Assembly (NCBI RefSeq): GCF_008107685.1
Contig: NZ_VIRF01000050.1
Span: forward strand, 1-38,719
Length of the DNA stretch: 38,719 nt
Origin: Novosphingobium sp. BW1
Lineage (GTDB): Bacteria; Pseudomonadota; Alphaproteobacteria; Sphingomonadales; Sphingomonadaceae
Direction: 5' to 3'
Shown here: in pieces, positions 24,076 to 33,800 of the stretch
Position numbering within the stretch: the stretch's first letter is position 1
Layout: every line of letters begins with the position of its first letter
Program-made: the position numbers and the translations under genes
The notes under the pieces: model-generated
Seen by the model: the letters and a program-made list of their open reading frames with translations, nothing else
What the model was told of the DNA's origin: nothing
Database searches by the model: none

Positions 24076-24906
24076 TCAGCGCATCCGATTGTCATAGTGT
24101 TCCCAGAGTTCCTCGTCGGAAACCTGAATGATCGCGTTGATCTGCAAGGGCGGGATCGGATCGTAGAAGACCAGCGCTGCGCCCTCCTCGAAGGCCTCCG
24201 TGTCGCTGTCGCCGGTTGCGAGCCACCAAGCTAGTGCCTCGATCAATTCGCCGATCAAATTGGGCTGGTCGCCTAATTCACCGTGGGGGTTTGCAGCCCT
24301 TAGTGCAGCCTCGCCTCTCAACCGAATCTGCACGAGAGATCCAATGCCGCGACGGCGATTCTGCTCATGACAAATCTCGCTGTCGAGGAGGTAGTTTGCG
24401 ACATGGTGGTCGAACTCTGAGCCCTCGACCAAATAGTGATTGCATCCGCGAACGAGGCCGCTGCGCGATAGCAGCGCGAATACCATGCCCTCACGAACTC
24501 CGCCCGAACGGCCCACGAACGCGATTGCCTGAGGAACGCGATGGGCGATCTCAGGCCAGCGTGGATGATCACCCAAGAACGCCTCGATTGCCGAGATGCG
24601 ATCAGCGGTGGACATCAGTTTGAGTCCCTCACGCAATATGGACGAGCGCTGCGCCTCGTTGATACGCGTGCCGTGATAAACGAGCACGTCCTGATCAGTG
24701 ATCCAAGCGCGCACTCCCTCTATCAGGGCGTGTTTGTCGACCAGCTGGTACAGCGCAATGCTGGCATCATTGGGACCCGCCGGCTGTGTGCCTGCGATCG
24801 CTTCGCCAACGTACTGGGGCAGGATGTTACCGAGATGGGCGGCTAGCCCCGGCAGCCAAGCTGCACCATTGTCGAAATCGACCGTGATTCTATCACTTTC
24901 CATCAT
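24076..24906 (-). CDS. Unknown protein with ADP-ribosyltransferase-like YHGT motif
   Basis: A 276-aa minus-strand protein that ends 33 bases from the convergent RES gene. The only motif I recognise is VLVYHGTRINEAQRSSILREGLKL at about residues 74-95: a strand ending in H-G-T followed by a helix, as in the first active-site segment of H-Y-E type ADP-ribosyltransferases and related folds. Later HYLVEGSEFDHHVANYLL could give an aromatic segment, but a clear catalytic Glu cannot be assigned. ATG 24906 is used; ATG 24903 is equally possible. It may be an NAD-using toxin or effector, which would suit its neighbourhood. Confidence 0.5.
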   Translation of the reverse strand: MMESDRITVDFDNGAAWLPGLAAHLGNILPQYVGEAIAGTQPAGPNDASIALYQLVDKHALIEGVRAWITDQDVLVYHGTRINEAQRSSILREGLKLMSTADRISAIEAFLGDHPRWPEIAHRVPQAIAFVGRSGGVREGMVFALLSRSGLVRGCNHYLVEGSEFDHHVANYLLDSEICHEQNRRRGIGSLVQIRLRGEAALRAANPHGELGDQPNLIGELIEALAWWLATGDSDTEAFEEGAALVFYDPIPPLQINAIIQVSDEELWEHYDNRMR

Positions 24907-24964
24907 TCCCAATCTCGGAACCCTGGCGGCTTCTCGTCAAGCGCGATCAGCCATTTCCAGCGGC

Positions 24965-27900
24965 TCAGTTCATTGTGGCATCGATCTCCGCCTGGTCGAG
25001 AACGATCCGCAATAGACTGATATCAACCAGGAGTTGCGGGATCTCCCCACCATTCACCGCCGAATGCGAAACGTCGATGAAGTTGACATCGCCGAAGCGG
25101 ATCTCGTCGACGAGGTTGGCAGCCGCTTCCGCCAAGTCGGTGCCAAGAGCGGTCGTCACCGAGGCAAGTTCGGCCCGCCCGCTTACTAACTGTGCTTCCA
25201 GCGCAGCACGCGTTTCGACTTCCGCAGTCGCACGACCCTCGATCCCGAGCCCAAGTCGGTCCATCGACTGCAATGAAGCAGCGGATGCTGCGACGGAGTC
25301 AAATGTGGAGGACGCGATCGGCATGTATGCCGAAATGCCGAGACGCGGGGCCCATTTTGAAGCGTCCTCGAAGAGGTTGACCATCGTGCTGTAGCCCGAC
25401 TTCCCCCAAGTCGAGGCGAGGCGGCCGCCGACTACGGGAATTGCTGTGAGCTTCATATATTCGTGCGCGGCTGCGCGGGCCACGTTCGCCGCGATCTCGA
25501 AGCTCTCGAGTTCCTCGAGCCGGTCGATCGGGATCAGCACTACCATCTCGCTTGGCGGCCACGGAACGATCGCGTCTGGTGCCTCGAGCGCGCGAACCTC
25601 CGCCGTGATGCCCTGATTGGCCAGTGCATCCTTCAGCTCCTTCGCCAACCGTGCGCGCGCAGCACCTATTGTCGCAGCGACGCGCGTGCCGAGGAGACGC
25701 AGTGCGTTGTTCGGCCGGGCTTTCCCGAGCAAAGCGCGATGCTTCACGCCGGGGTGCTCCGCCGCCTCTGCCACATCGCCGGTAATATTCCTGATTGTGA
25801 CCATCATCTCCCGCAACCTGCCGAGCGATGCTGGAACGCCACCGACTAAATGCCATGCTTCGTTCGCGCCGGCCTCGTCGATATTCTCGATCAGGCCGTT
25901 TATCCGGCTAATTGACGCCGCTGCTCCACCGGGCAGTTGGTGGAAATCGCGGATCACCTCGGTACTCGCGGCAAACAGCACATTCTGAAGCGGGGTGACG
26001 TGGATGCTTCGAGTGCTTTCCGCTCCGCCCACAGCGGCGACGTTTGGCGGAGTCAGTTCCCGCGCGGCGTCATGAACAGCATTCGTGGCAACGAGCAACG
26101 CGTCTGACACGTTTTTGCCAATCAATATGGTGTCGATGACACGCTGCAAGGCTGGCACCAGACGGTCGAGTAGCTGCGCAGCCGAGGCGAGGTAGGCTGT
26201 CTGACTCGGCGACCCGATCCGCGCGCCGATAGCATCACCCCACAGCCGGTTCCATGCCGGCAGCGCAGCCGGTGGTAAGTTGGCACGAGGTATCCGCTTC
26301 TCAGCGAGATTGTGACCAGAGAAGCTGGCTTTCTCACCATTGGGTAGAATTGCAGACGACGCGGCGATCTCGGATCTCGGGGAGAGGGCGAGGCCGGCCT
26401 CGCAGAGCCGCACGACCTCGTCATTGGCGTTCTCCGTTCCGGGAATGCCAAGCTGGTAGTGATCAACGCGAATTAGGGTACCTTCAGGCGCTTCTTCAAA
26501 CACTGGGTGGGCCGCCCAAGGAATCGACGCCGGGATGCGAACCGCCAGCGGCTCCGCTCCGGCGTCATCGACCCAGGCGATTGCTCGCGCGCGGTCGATA
26601 GCGACCATAGAGCCCAGCAACCGCACCACGGGTTCGAACGGTGCCTCAAGCAGGTCGGTTGGCGCAGACGTCAGCGCATTGCCGAGTTTCGGGTGCAGTG
26701 GGAGGCCCATCAGGGATGATAGTAGCTGATCCAGCCCAACGACATCGGCCGCGGAGGCAAACATTGCCGAAACGGTGGTGTCGGGCAAAGCCTCCAGCAA
26801 AGCCGTGCGCGGATCATCCGCATAGTCCGCGCGAAGCGCGGCAAGCTGCGCACCAGCTTTCGTTGCAAGAGCCATGTTTTCGTTGATGTCGGCAAGCGAT
26901 GTATCGGCATAGCTCAGCATCATCGCAGTGCCGATCTGCGTTCGGGGAAGCGCTACAACCTCCGGTGCTGCCAGCCACCGGTCGACCGTCGTTGAGATTC
27001 GAACAGTTCCCAACCCGCGCAAGGCGGCCGACAGCGTGGCGATGTCCGGACTTTGCTCGATAAGCTCGGCGATGACGCTAACGGCGTCGGCCGTCGCTAA
27101 CCCGCGCCGACGAACTGCGTCGGCGAGCAGTGGCTCGATCTCCGTCGCGCCCATCGAGCGCACGGCCTGCGCGAACGTATCAGCGACGAATGGCGGTGGT
27201 TCCCGGTGCGTCAATCGGAAGAGCTCTGCGGAGCGAAGTTGGTGAAGTCCGGTGAGACGACTGTCTCCACCGTCGCGCACCAGATGTTCCTCGACCAAAC
27301 GCCTCAGGCCACGAGCGATATCGTCGGCGGATACGGTGAGTACCGCCGGCAGCCGTCGTACGTCGACCGCCGCACCGGCGGCGCCGGCAAGTGCCACGAT
27401 CCGCAAGATCGCGAGTTCGGTGGCCCGATCCTGATCACGAAGTCGGGCGTCGACTTGCTCGCTCAGCGTCTGTTCGAAGCGCTCCCCGGCACTCAGGATG
27501 TGCGTATATTCAAGGACGAGGCCTTCGCTCAGCGCCCAGGGCTCGCGCCACCCGGACCACTGGGTTTTCCCGGTCCGTTTGAGCTCGTCGAAGATGCGTT
27601 TGGCCAGGTCCTTGTCGGGCTCGGCCCGAATCTCCGCCACTCGCGCTCGACCTTCCAGAAGGAAAAGGTCTTCCTCGCGGATGGAGCCTAAAAGCAAAGC
27701 CCCCGGGATCGTTAAGAACTCGCGTGTAAGCGCATCCCATCCTTCTGTCCCTCGTCGTCCGATATCGTCCACGACGAAGCCGACCGGCGCGTCAGCGCTG
27801 GCGCGCAGCGCGCGGAGCAGGCGCCGCAAAGCCGGAAGATCGCGCTGCTCGATACGAAGCAGCCCATACCATCTGATCGTGTGTCGGAGACTGTACGCGG

Positions 27901-28780
27901 TCCGCCACATGATGGCAGATTTTCCGGCGCCCGATGGTCCAACAACCATCGCGGCGCGGCGCGATTCAAGCCCTCGCGCCAGGTCCGCCTCAGGCTCGAC
28001 ACGTGGTACGACCAATCCCGCGACGACGTGGCCGGCCTGAACATCTACGCCAAGATAGAATTCTGCATCGTCGAGCGGGGTCAGGAAATCGACGGGTTCG
28101 CAAGCACCGTCGATGATCGCCTGCTCGATCGCGTCGATGTCGGCCGTCTCGAGCGTGGCGGTGATGAGGCGCTCTGTGTCGGTTGCGGAGAGGCCCCGAT
28201 AGTCCGGTGGTTTCAAGCGGCCATTCTGGTTTGACAGGCTGCCGATCTCCACAAGCAACTGGGCGAAGCAGATTTGCGCCGCCAGCGGTGTGCAGCCCGT
28301 CTTCTCGGCGATCCTCGCGATAGCCGCCTCATGCGGTTCCGGAATGTGCTGGACCATCGTCTTGGAGAGCAACGCTTCGCCACGGGCCCCGCCGGGCAGC
28401 ATAGATTTCAGACGCGTGTTCGGTATGATCTTGGAATCGGCTTCAACCAGATGGTCCGCGATAGGCCGCTCCAGGATCAACTCGAGCGTCCTCGGGTTCG
28501 GAGTGAACTTGTCGTGGCGGGTCCACAGATCCTTTACGTAGTCCCGCGCCGTGGCGATGGGTGTTTCACCCATATGCTCGCGCCGGCTCTTTACTTGGAC
28601 TAGCCCGCTTCCCTCGGCTTCCCTGCGCTCGATATCGTCGTTGCCCTCGGGAATGATTGAAGTCGGCTCATCGTCGCCCGCCCAGACGCGCACCGCCAAC
28701 CATGCGGCTACGGCGTCCTGGAAGCGGAACCCGCGTCCGGCATTGGAGCCATGGCGATCATGGGAGGCGGGGCCTGTCAT
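24965..28780 (-). CDS. STAND-type NTPase with N-terminal Cap4/DUF4297-like nuclease (Avs-like)
   Basis: A 1271-aa protein in three parts. Residues 10-110 look like the Cap4/DUF4297 dsDNA nuclease: GRGFRFQDAVAAWL, E45 and D48/D49 in EGNDD, and Q62-x-K64 in LVQVKSR. Residues 270-480 are an NTPase of the STAND/AAA kind, with Walker A GPSGAGKS (281-288) and Walker B VGFVVDD (333-339). The last 750 residues are helical repeats without known motifs, where a ligand sensor would lie. This is the architecture of Avs antiviral proteins, which recognise phage proteins and trigger nuclease activity. The C-terminal half looks unlike the Avs1-4 types I can recall, so a different trigger is possible. The ATG at 28780 lacks a strong ribosome binding site. 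Confidence 0.78.
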   Translation of the reverse strand: MTGPASHDRHGSNAGRGFRFQDAVAAWLAVRVWAGDDEPTSIIPEGNDDIERREAEGSGLVQVKSRREHMGETPIATARDYVKDLWTRHDKFTPNPRTLELILERPIADHLVEADSKIIPNTRLKSMLPGGARGEALLSKTMVQHIPEPHEAAIARIAEKTGCTPLAAQICFAQLLVEIGSLSNQNGRLKPPDYRGLSATDTERLITATLETADIDAIEQAIIDGACEPVDFLTPLDDAEFYLGVDVQAGHVVAGLVVPRVEPEADLARGLESRRAAMVVGPSGAGKSAIMWRTAYSLRHTIRWYGLLRIEQRDLPALRRLLRALRASADAPVGFVVDDIGRRGTEGWDALTREFLTIPGALLLGSIREEDLFLLEGRARVAEIRAEPDKDLAKRIFDELKRTGKTQWSGWREPWALSEGLVLEYTHILSAGERFEQTLSEQVDARLRDQDRATELAILRIVALAGAAGAAVDVRRLPAVLTVSADDIARGLRRLVEEHLVRDGGDSRLTGLHQLRSAELFRLTHREPPPFVADTFAQAVRSMGATEIEPLLADAVRRRGLATADAVSVIAELIEQSPDIATLSAALRGLGTVRISTTVDRWLAAPEVVALPRTQIGTAMMLSYADTSLADINENMALATKAGAQLAALRADYADDPRTALLEALPDTTVSAMFASAADVVGLDQLLSSLMGLPLHPKLGNALTSAPTDLLEAPFEPVVRLLGSMVAIDRARAIAWVDDAGAEPLAVRIPASIPWAAHPVFEEAPEGTLIRVDHYQLGIPGTENANDEVVRLCEAGLALSPRSEIAASSAILPNGEKASFSGHNLAEKRIPRANLPPAALPAWNRLWGDAIGARIGSPSQTAYLASAAQLLDRLVPALQRVIDTILIGKNVSDALLVATNAVHDAARELTPPNVAAVGGAESTRSIHVTPLQNVLFAASTEVIRDFHQLPGGAAASISRINGLIENIDEAGANEAWHLVGGVPASLGRLREMMVTIRNITGDVAEAAEHPGVKHRALLGKARPNNALRLLGTRVAATIGAARARLAKELKDALANQGITAEVRALEAPDAIVPWPPSEMVVLIPIDRLEELESFEIAANVARAAAHEYMKLTAIPVVGGRLASTWGKSGYSTMVNLFEDASKWAPRLGISAYMPIASSTFDSVAASAASLQSMDRLGLGIEGRATAEVETRAALEAQLVSGRAELASVTTALGTDLAEAAANLVDEIRFGDVNFIDVSHSAVNGGEIPQLLVDISLLRIVLDQAEIDATMN

Positions 28781-28964
28781 TGGGATCGAATAGGTTGCGG
28801 GGGCAGAGCGGTCGAGTGTTTGTTCCGGTTCGATCCCTACGCAAAGCGGGCCCTTTGTCGTTTATTCTGCTTCGTCCATGATCTCTCTCCCGGAAATTCT
28901 ATGTCGTCCCCCGGACACGTAGCTAAGTACGGAGCGAGCTGGACACACGGGCGACAGGGCAGGC

Positions 28965-30176
28965 ATGCAGATCGAGCTATTGGAAGCAAAGGCCATCGCG
29001 CGCAGATTGAAGGCACTTATCGAAGAGCACGACAGCATTTCGATGGCTGTCGCATGGGGTGACTTGACTGGAACAGCCGAAACACTTGTCGTCAACCAGG
29101 CGAAGTTTGGCTCGGTGCTGTTCGGCCTCGACTTTTGCGCGACTGATCCCGACCTCATCGACGAACTGGTCAACGTACCAAACGCTTTCGTCGCCAAGAG
29201 GCGATCGGGCTGCTTCCATCCAAAGATTTTCTACTTCGAGACTGGCTCCAAAGCCGAAGCGATCGTCGGCAGCGCCAACTTCACCAAGGGCGGCCTCGGC
29301 AAAAATCTCGAAGCCAGCGTCCACGTGAAAGGCGACGTTGGCGATGTCTTCTTCGGGCAGGTTAGGGCGCAGCTCGAAAGCTACGAGTCGCTTCATCTTC
29401 CCATCGATCAACCATTGGCCGACAGCTATCGGCGCCAAGCCCAGGTTGCCGGGAACGCACCCAGGCCGAATAGCCCGGTGTTACCCGACGACGACGGAGA
29501 CGTTTGGAAGCGCCTCAACGCACCGCTCGCAATCATGCCTTGGAAAGAATTTGTCCGGTTGGTTCGGGAAGACCCTCGGCCACTCAAGAAGCGAATGGGC
29601 CTTATCCGCGAGGTCCAAAAGATGTTCGCCAAGTCGGCATCCTTCGCGGACCTTTCGGTCGCCGAATGGAAAGCCGTTGCCGGCCTTCTCGGAAAGGCCG
29701 AAGCGGAGAATGCTGAGCTTGGCGATTTCGAATGGGGTTGGTTCGGGTCGATGAGCCGGGCGACCGAGTTCGCCAGAGCCATAGGCCTTCAGGAGTCGGC
29801 AATAGCGCAAGCCCTGGATCTTATACCCAGGCGCGGCGACGTTACCCGCGTCCAATTCGAGGACTATGTCGATGTCTTCAAGCGCGCACTCCCGACATCC
29901 ATAGCGAGCAACCCGATCGCGACCGCGACGCGCATGCTCACGATGAAGCGTCCAGACTTTTTCGTCTGCGTCGACGCAGGCAATAAGTCGGCGCTCGCTG
30001 AAGCGCTCGCGTTTGCGCCGACCACTATCAGCCTCGACAAATATTGGGAGCGGATCATCGAGCCGATCCAGCAGGCGCCTTGGTACAATGAACCGCGCCC
30101 TGCGGGCCGGAATAGGGAGCTATGGGATTCGCGTGTCGCCATGCTCGACGCCATTTACTACGAGCCCGTCAATTGA
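28965..30176 (+). CDS. Phospholipase D-like nuclease-fold protein, single HKD motif
   Basis: A 403-aa protein whose first 120 residues form one phospholipase D-like domain: FHPKIFYFETGSKAEAIVGSANFTKGGL gives H85-x-K87, Glu92 in place of the usual Asp, and the G102-S-x-N105 segment. One motif per chain implies a dimer for catalysis, as in PLD-type nucleases. Residues 180-400 are a separate helical domain without known motifs. It is divergent from the Avs-like gene, with 184 bases between starts, and is followed by a GNAT-like gene and a second STAND gene on the same strand. Cleaving nucleic acid is more likely than lipid in this context; this is inferred. Confidence 0.78.
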   Translation: MQIELLEAKAIARRLKALIEEHDSISMAVAWGDLTGTAETLVVNQAKFGSVLFGLDFCATDPDLIDELVNVPNAFVAKRRSGCFHPKIFYFETGSKAEAIVGSANFTKGGLGKNLEASVHVKGDVGDVFFGQVRAQLESYESLHLPIDQPLADSYRRQAQVAGNAPRPNSPVLPDDDGDVWKRLNAPLAIMPWKEFVRLVREDPRPLKKRMGLIREVQKMFAKSASFADLSVAEWKAVAGLLGKAEAENAELGDFEWGWFGSMSRATEFARAIGLQESAIAQALDLIPRRGDVTRVQFEDYVDVFKRALPTSIASNPIATATRMLTMKRPDFFVCVDAGNKSALAEALAFAPTTISLDKYWERIIEPIQQAPWYNEPRPAGRNRELWDSRVAMLDAIYYEPVN

Positions 30177-30227
30177 GCCGGTCAATCCGCGGCCTCGCTT
30201 ATGCCGCCATTGTGAAGAGTATGATCC

Positions 30228-30722
30228 GTGGCTGACGATACATACCCATGGTCGGGCGATTTCAACGATCTCAGTCCCGAAGACCAGCGCACCGTCGCGC
30301 ATCTCGTCGTCAGAGGGAAGGCTGTCGACGGTACGGTCGACGACCTATCCGCCCGGCTCAAGCGGACTCGATGTGTTGCCCTCATTCGCGTGAAGGATGG
30401 AAATCGGATCGTTGCTGCTGCAGCGTGGAAACGGCCGGGCACCGCCTATCGTCAGAGCAAATTCAAGGCCGCCAACGCTCCGATTGCGGGGTTCGAGGCG
30501 GCACCCGAGCTCGGCTATATCGTGAGGGCCGCCGACATGCAGGGCAGGCAACTCTCCGGCGGCCTGGTCGATGCCATCATCCAGCATATCACCGAGCCGA
30601 CCTTCGCCACTACCGGCAGCAACACCATCCGCAATCATCTCGAGCGCGTTGGATTCAAGCGTGTCGGTCGCGATTTTGCCGGTAACAACGGAATGCTCTC
30701 GCTCTGGACGATCGCGCCCTGA
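30228..30722 (+). CDS. GNAT-like acetyltransferase
   Basis: A 164-aa protein with the rough order of the GNAT fold: strand VALIRVKDGNRIVAAAAWK (about 50-68), strand ELGYIVRAADMQGRQLSGGLVDAII (about 94-118), where QGRQLSGG resembles the acetyl-CoA pyrophosphate loop, and the C-terminal NHLERVGFKRVGRDF that GNAT proteins often show. The start is GTG 30228, with GAAGAG eight bases upstream. It follows the PLD-like gene by 51 bases. GNAT proteins near toxins can be acetyltransferase toxins or modifiers of a partner; which applies here is not visible. Confidence 0.65.
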   Translation: MADDTYPWSGDFNDLSPEDQRTVAHLVVRGKAVDGTVDDLSARLKRTRCVALIRVKDGNRIVAAAAWKRPGTAYRQSKFKAANAPIAGFEAAPELGYIVRAADMQGRQLSGGLVDAIIQHITEPTFATTGSNTIRNHLERVGFKRVGRDFAGNNGMLSLWTIAP

Positions 30723-30862
30723 CCGGCCTTGTCGTTGAGGCCCGTCAACCTGTGACCAAGCGACATTCCCTCGCCTGTTGCTGACACTCGCCCCCTCGCG
30801 CGCGGGGACTGACCTTCGGTCGTGGATCAACCTTTTCGTTTCGCCGGCGCAGCCGCCACGTT

Positions 30863-30869
30863 AGGAGGG
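30863..30869 (+). promoter_or_regulatory. Strong ribosome binding site of the second STAND gene
   Basis: AGGAGGG at 30863-30869, four bases before ATG 30874, is the best Shine-Dalgarno match in the cargo region and fixes the start. The gap of about 150 bases from the preceding gene could also hold a separate promoter. Confidence 0.75.
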
Positions 30870-30873
30870 ACGC

Positions 30874-33800
30874 ATGTTCACCGTAGAAGCCGACGAGATC
30901 AAAGACTTTACCGGCGACGAACTCGTCGAGTTGCTCCGACGGCTCCTCTATGCCGAAGCCCGCAAGGCCGGCGTCCCGCTCCGCGGCGTGCATGTCCCGC
31001 TTCAAATCACGGTCGCCGATGGCGGCGTGGACGGAAGCATCCACTGGGCGGATGGTGCCGCCTCGACGGATTACTTCCCTGGTCGCGATATCATCTTCCA
31101 ATGCAAGGCCAAGGATAAGGGCAACGTCCAGTGGGAGTATGAAGTCTGGACCAAGCCGAGCCAGGCCAAGACCGTTGCAGTCAAGGTCCTGAACGACGCC
31201 GTCCGGGATGTCCTCGCTCGCGGCGGCAGCTATATCGGCATCACGACGACCGCCCTTCCGGGTAATAGACCCGCCGATCGCGCCAAGGCGATCAAGAAGG
31301 GCATTACGACCGCTGGTGGCAATCCTGCTCTCTTGACCGCAGTCGATGTCTACGACGGCAACAAGCTCGCCGATTGGGCCAGTGCTCATCCCGGCGTCGC
31401 GGTCTGGATCAAGCAACGCAATGCCACGATCGAACTGTCCGGTTTCTCGACACTCGAACAGTGGGGCAAGCGCACCGAGAACGCTGCGCCTGCCTTCGTG
31501 GATAGCCCCGAACGGAAATTCTCGCTCGGGCCGCACGATGCCAACGCGATCGACTTCTCGCAGCTCGCCGCTCGGCTCGCCGACGATCTGGATGAGCCCC
31601 ATAGCTCCGCTCGCGTTTGGGGAGCCTCGGGCATCGGCAAGACCCGCGCGCTCTACCACGCGCTCTCGACCACAACCGGTCTGCTAAGCGGCATCACCGC
31701 CGCTAATTTCATCTTCTGCGACTATAACGAGGTCACCTCCCGGCTCTGGGACGTGGCAAACCAAGTCGTGAAAGAAGGCGCCGTCGCAGTGCTTGTCGTG
31801 GACGGCTGCCCGCTCCGCGAGGCCCGCCGTCTCAACGACATCGCACGCGGCGAAGGTAGCGAACTGCGCGTGATTACCGTCGGCGCCGACGGAGTCGATC
31901 ATGACGAAGATTGCGTCATGATCCGCCCAACACCGGCCGATAGATCGACCATCCGGGGCATTCTCAAGGCGGGGTTGCCCAGGAAGAAGGCCGATGAACT
32001 CGACTATCTCGCCGAGTTCTGTGACGGCTTCCCGCGCATCGCGGTGTCCTTCACCAAAAGCTATGGGACGACGGGTATCCGCAAGTCCGCCGATGCCGTC
32101 GCCCAGCAAATTCTCGATGGTGCCAAGGCGGAGCCCGATACCGTCCGCGCTCTCGAAGGCCTTTCGCTCTTCAGCCAGCTCTCGCCAGACGAACATCCTC
32201 ACGCCTTCAACGATATCGCCGAGACGCTCGTCCATATGAAGGGTGAGCTGATGTATGAGAACCTCGTCATTGCCGCCGGCCAGCATTTGGTCGCCCGTAG
32301 CTACGGCACCATGACTGCGCAGCCTCGACCAATCGCTGACTTCCTTGCGCTGCGCCGCCTCGACTATCTGCGCCCCTCGACCCTGATCGGCTTCCTCGGA
32401 GACTCGCTCCCCCATCATCGCAAAGCCATGCTCGCCAGGTGGCGTTACCTCACCCGCTCGCAAACCCTCAGCGACGTGATTCATAACCTGCTGCGCGGCT
32501 CCTTCGCCGACAAAGCCATCATCAATCCTGCCGTCGCGGAGTATCTGCCGGCCTTCGCCTATGTCGAACCCAACCGCATGGCGAACGCCCTATTTTTTGC
32601 CATCCGCGATATGACGCTCGACGATCTTGCCGATGTCGAAGTGACTGCCGAGCTGGTCGATACGCTGCGCCTGCTCGCCGGACGGCAGGACAGTTTCTGG
32701 CCCGCCGCGCAGTCGATCCTGCGCCTCGCTGCGGTCGCCGATACCGAGGGTTCGCAGCCGATCGTCAATCTCCTGCGGCAGATTTTTCAGGTCGCGCTTG
32801 CCGGCACGCAGGCCGACGATCGCCGACGCCGCGAAGCTCTGGAACAGGCGCTCGAAGAGGACGATCCGCGCATTCGCCGCGCCGGCGTCGAAGCTCTTGG
32901 CGCGATGATCCAGACCTATCTATCGCGCTCGGAAGATTTCGAGCAGGTCGGCGCCGAACCTTATCAGCCCGAATGGGCGCCGCCCGACAACGGCACCATG
33001 TATGCCTATTTCAACTGGGCACTCGAGCGCCTGCGCGAAGTCTGGGCCAAGGACGTTTCCTTGCGACCTGCGATTGAAGAGCATGTCGCGGGCGACCTTC
33101 GCAATCTGCTCATGCCTGAGCTACTGCCGACACTCGAAGTCTTCATCCATGACGTGGTCGCAGCGTCAGGTCACTATCTCGCCGCGACCAAAAGCATCGG
33201 CGATTGGCTCTATTTTGACAGCCCTGAGCCCCCCACCAATTTCTCCGGTGCGGTCCGGGCCCTGTACGATGACACCATGCCCAAGGATCCCGTCGACCTA
33301 GTGCTCCTCTATAGCCGGTTCTGGGTTTCCGACATTCACGATCCCGATCGGCGATACGCCCAAGATCACGACAATCCCGACTTCGAATATGGTGCGCGGC
33401 GCGCCGCGGCGCTGGCCGCCGGCATCGCTGCCGATCCCGATCAGCGAGCTCGGGCGATCCGGGCTATGGCCAGCCAGGAACTGAACTCCCCACATCCCTT
33501 CGCTCACGCCCTAGCCAAACATCTACCCGATCCGCTCGAGGCATTCGAGCAAGCGGTGTCCGTCCTCGATGCCACCGGCCGAGCAGGCGCCAACTTCGTC
33601 GGCGCGCTCCTTTCCGCGCTCGATCGCCGGCTCGCCAATGAACCTGACGAGGTCGCCAAGCTTGAGGCCATCGCCAACCGATCGACGGTGCTCAGTGCCA
33701 ATCGCATGTATATCGCGACCTCGCTCCGTGTCACCGATGTGCGCCTTGATGGGCTCACCGAAGAGGTCCGTCAGAAGCTGGTCGCTCCTGCGCAGACAGT

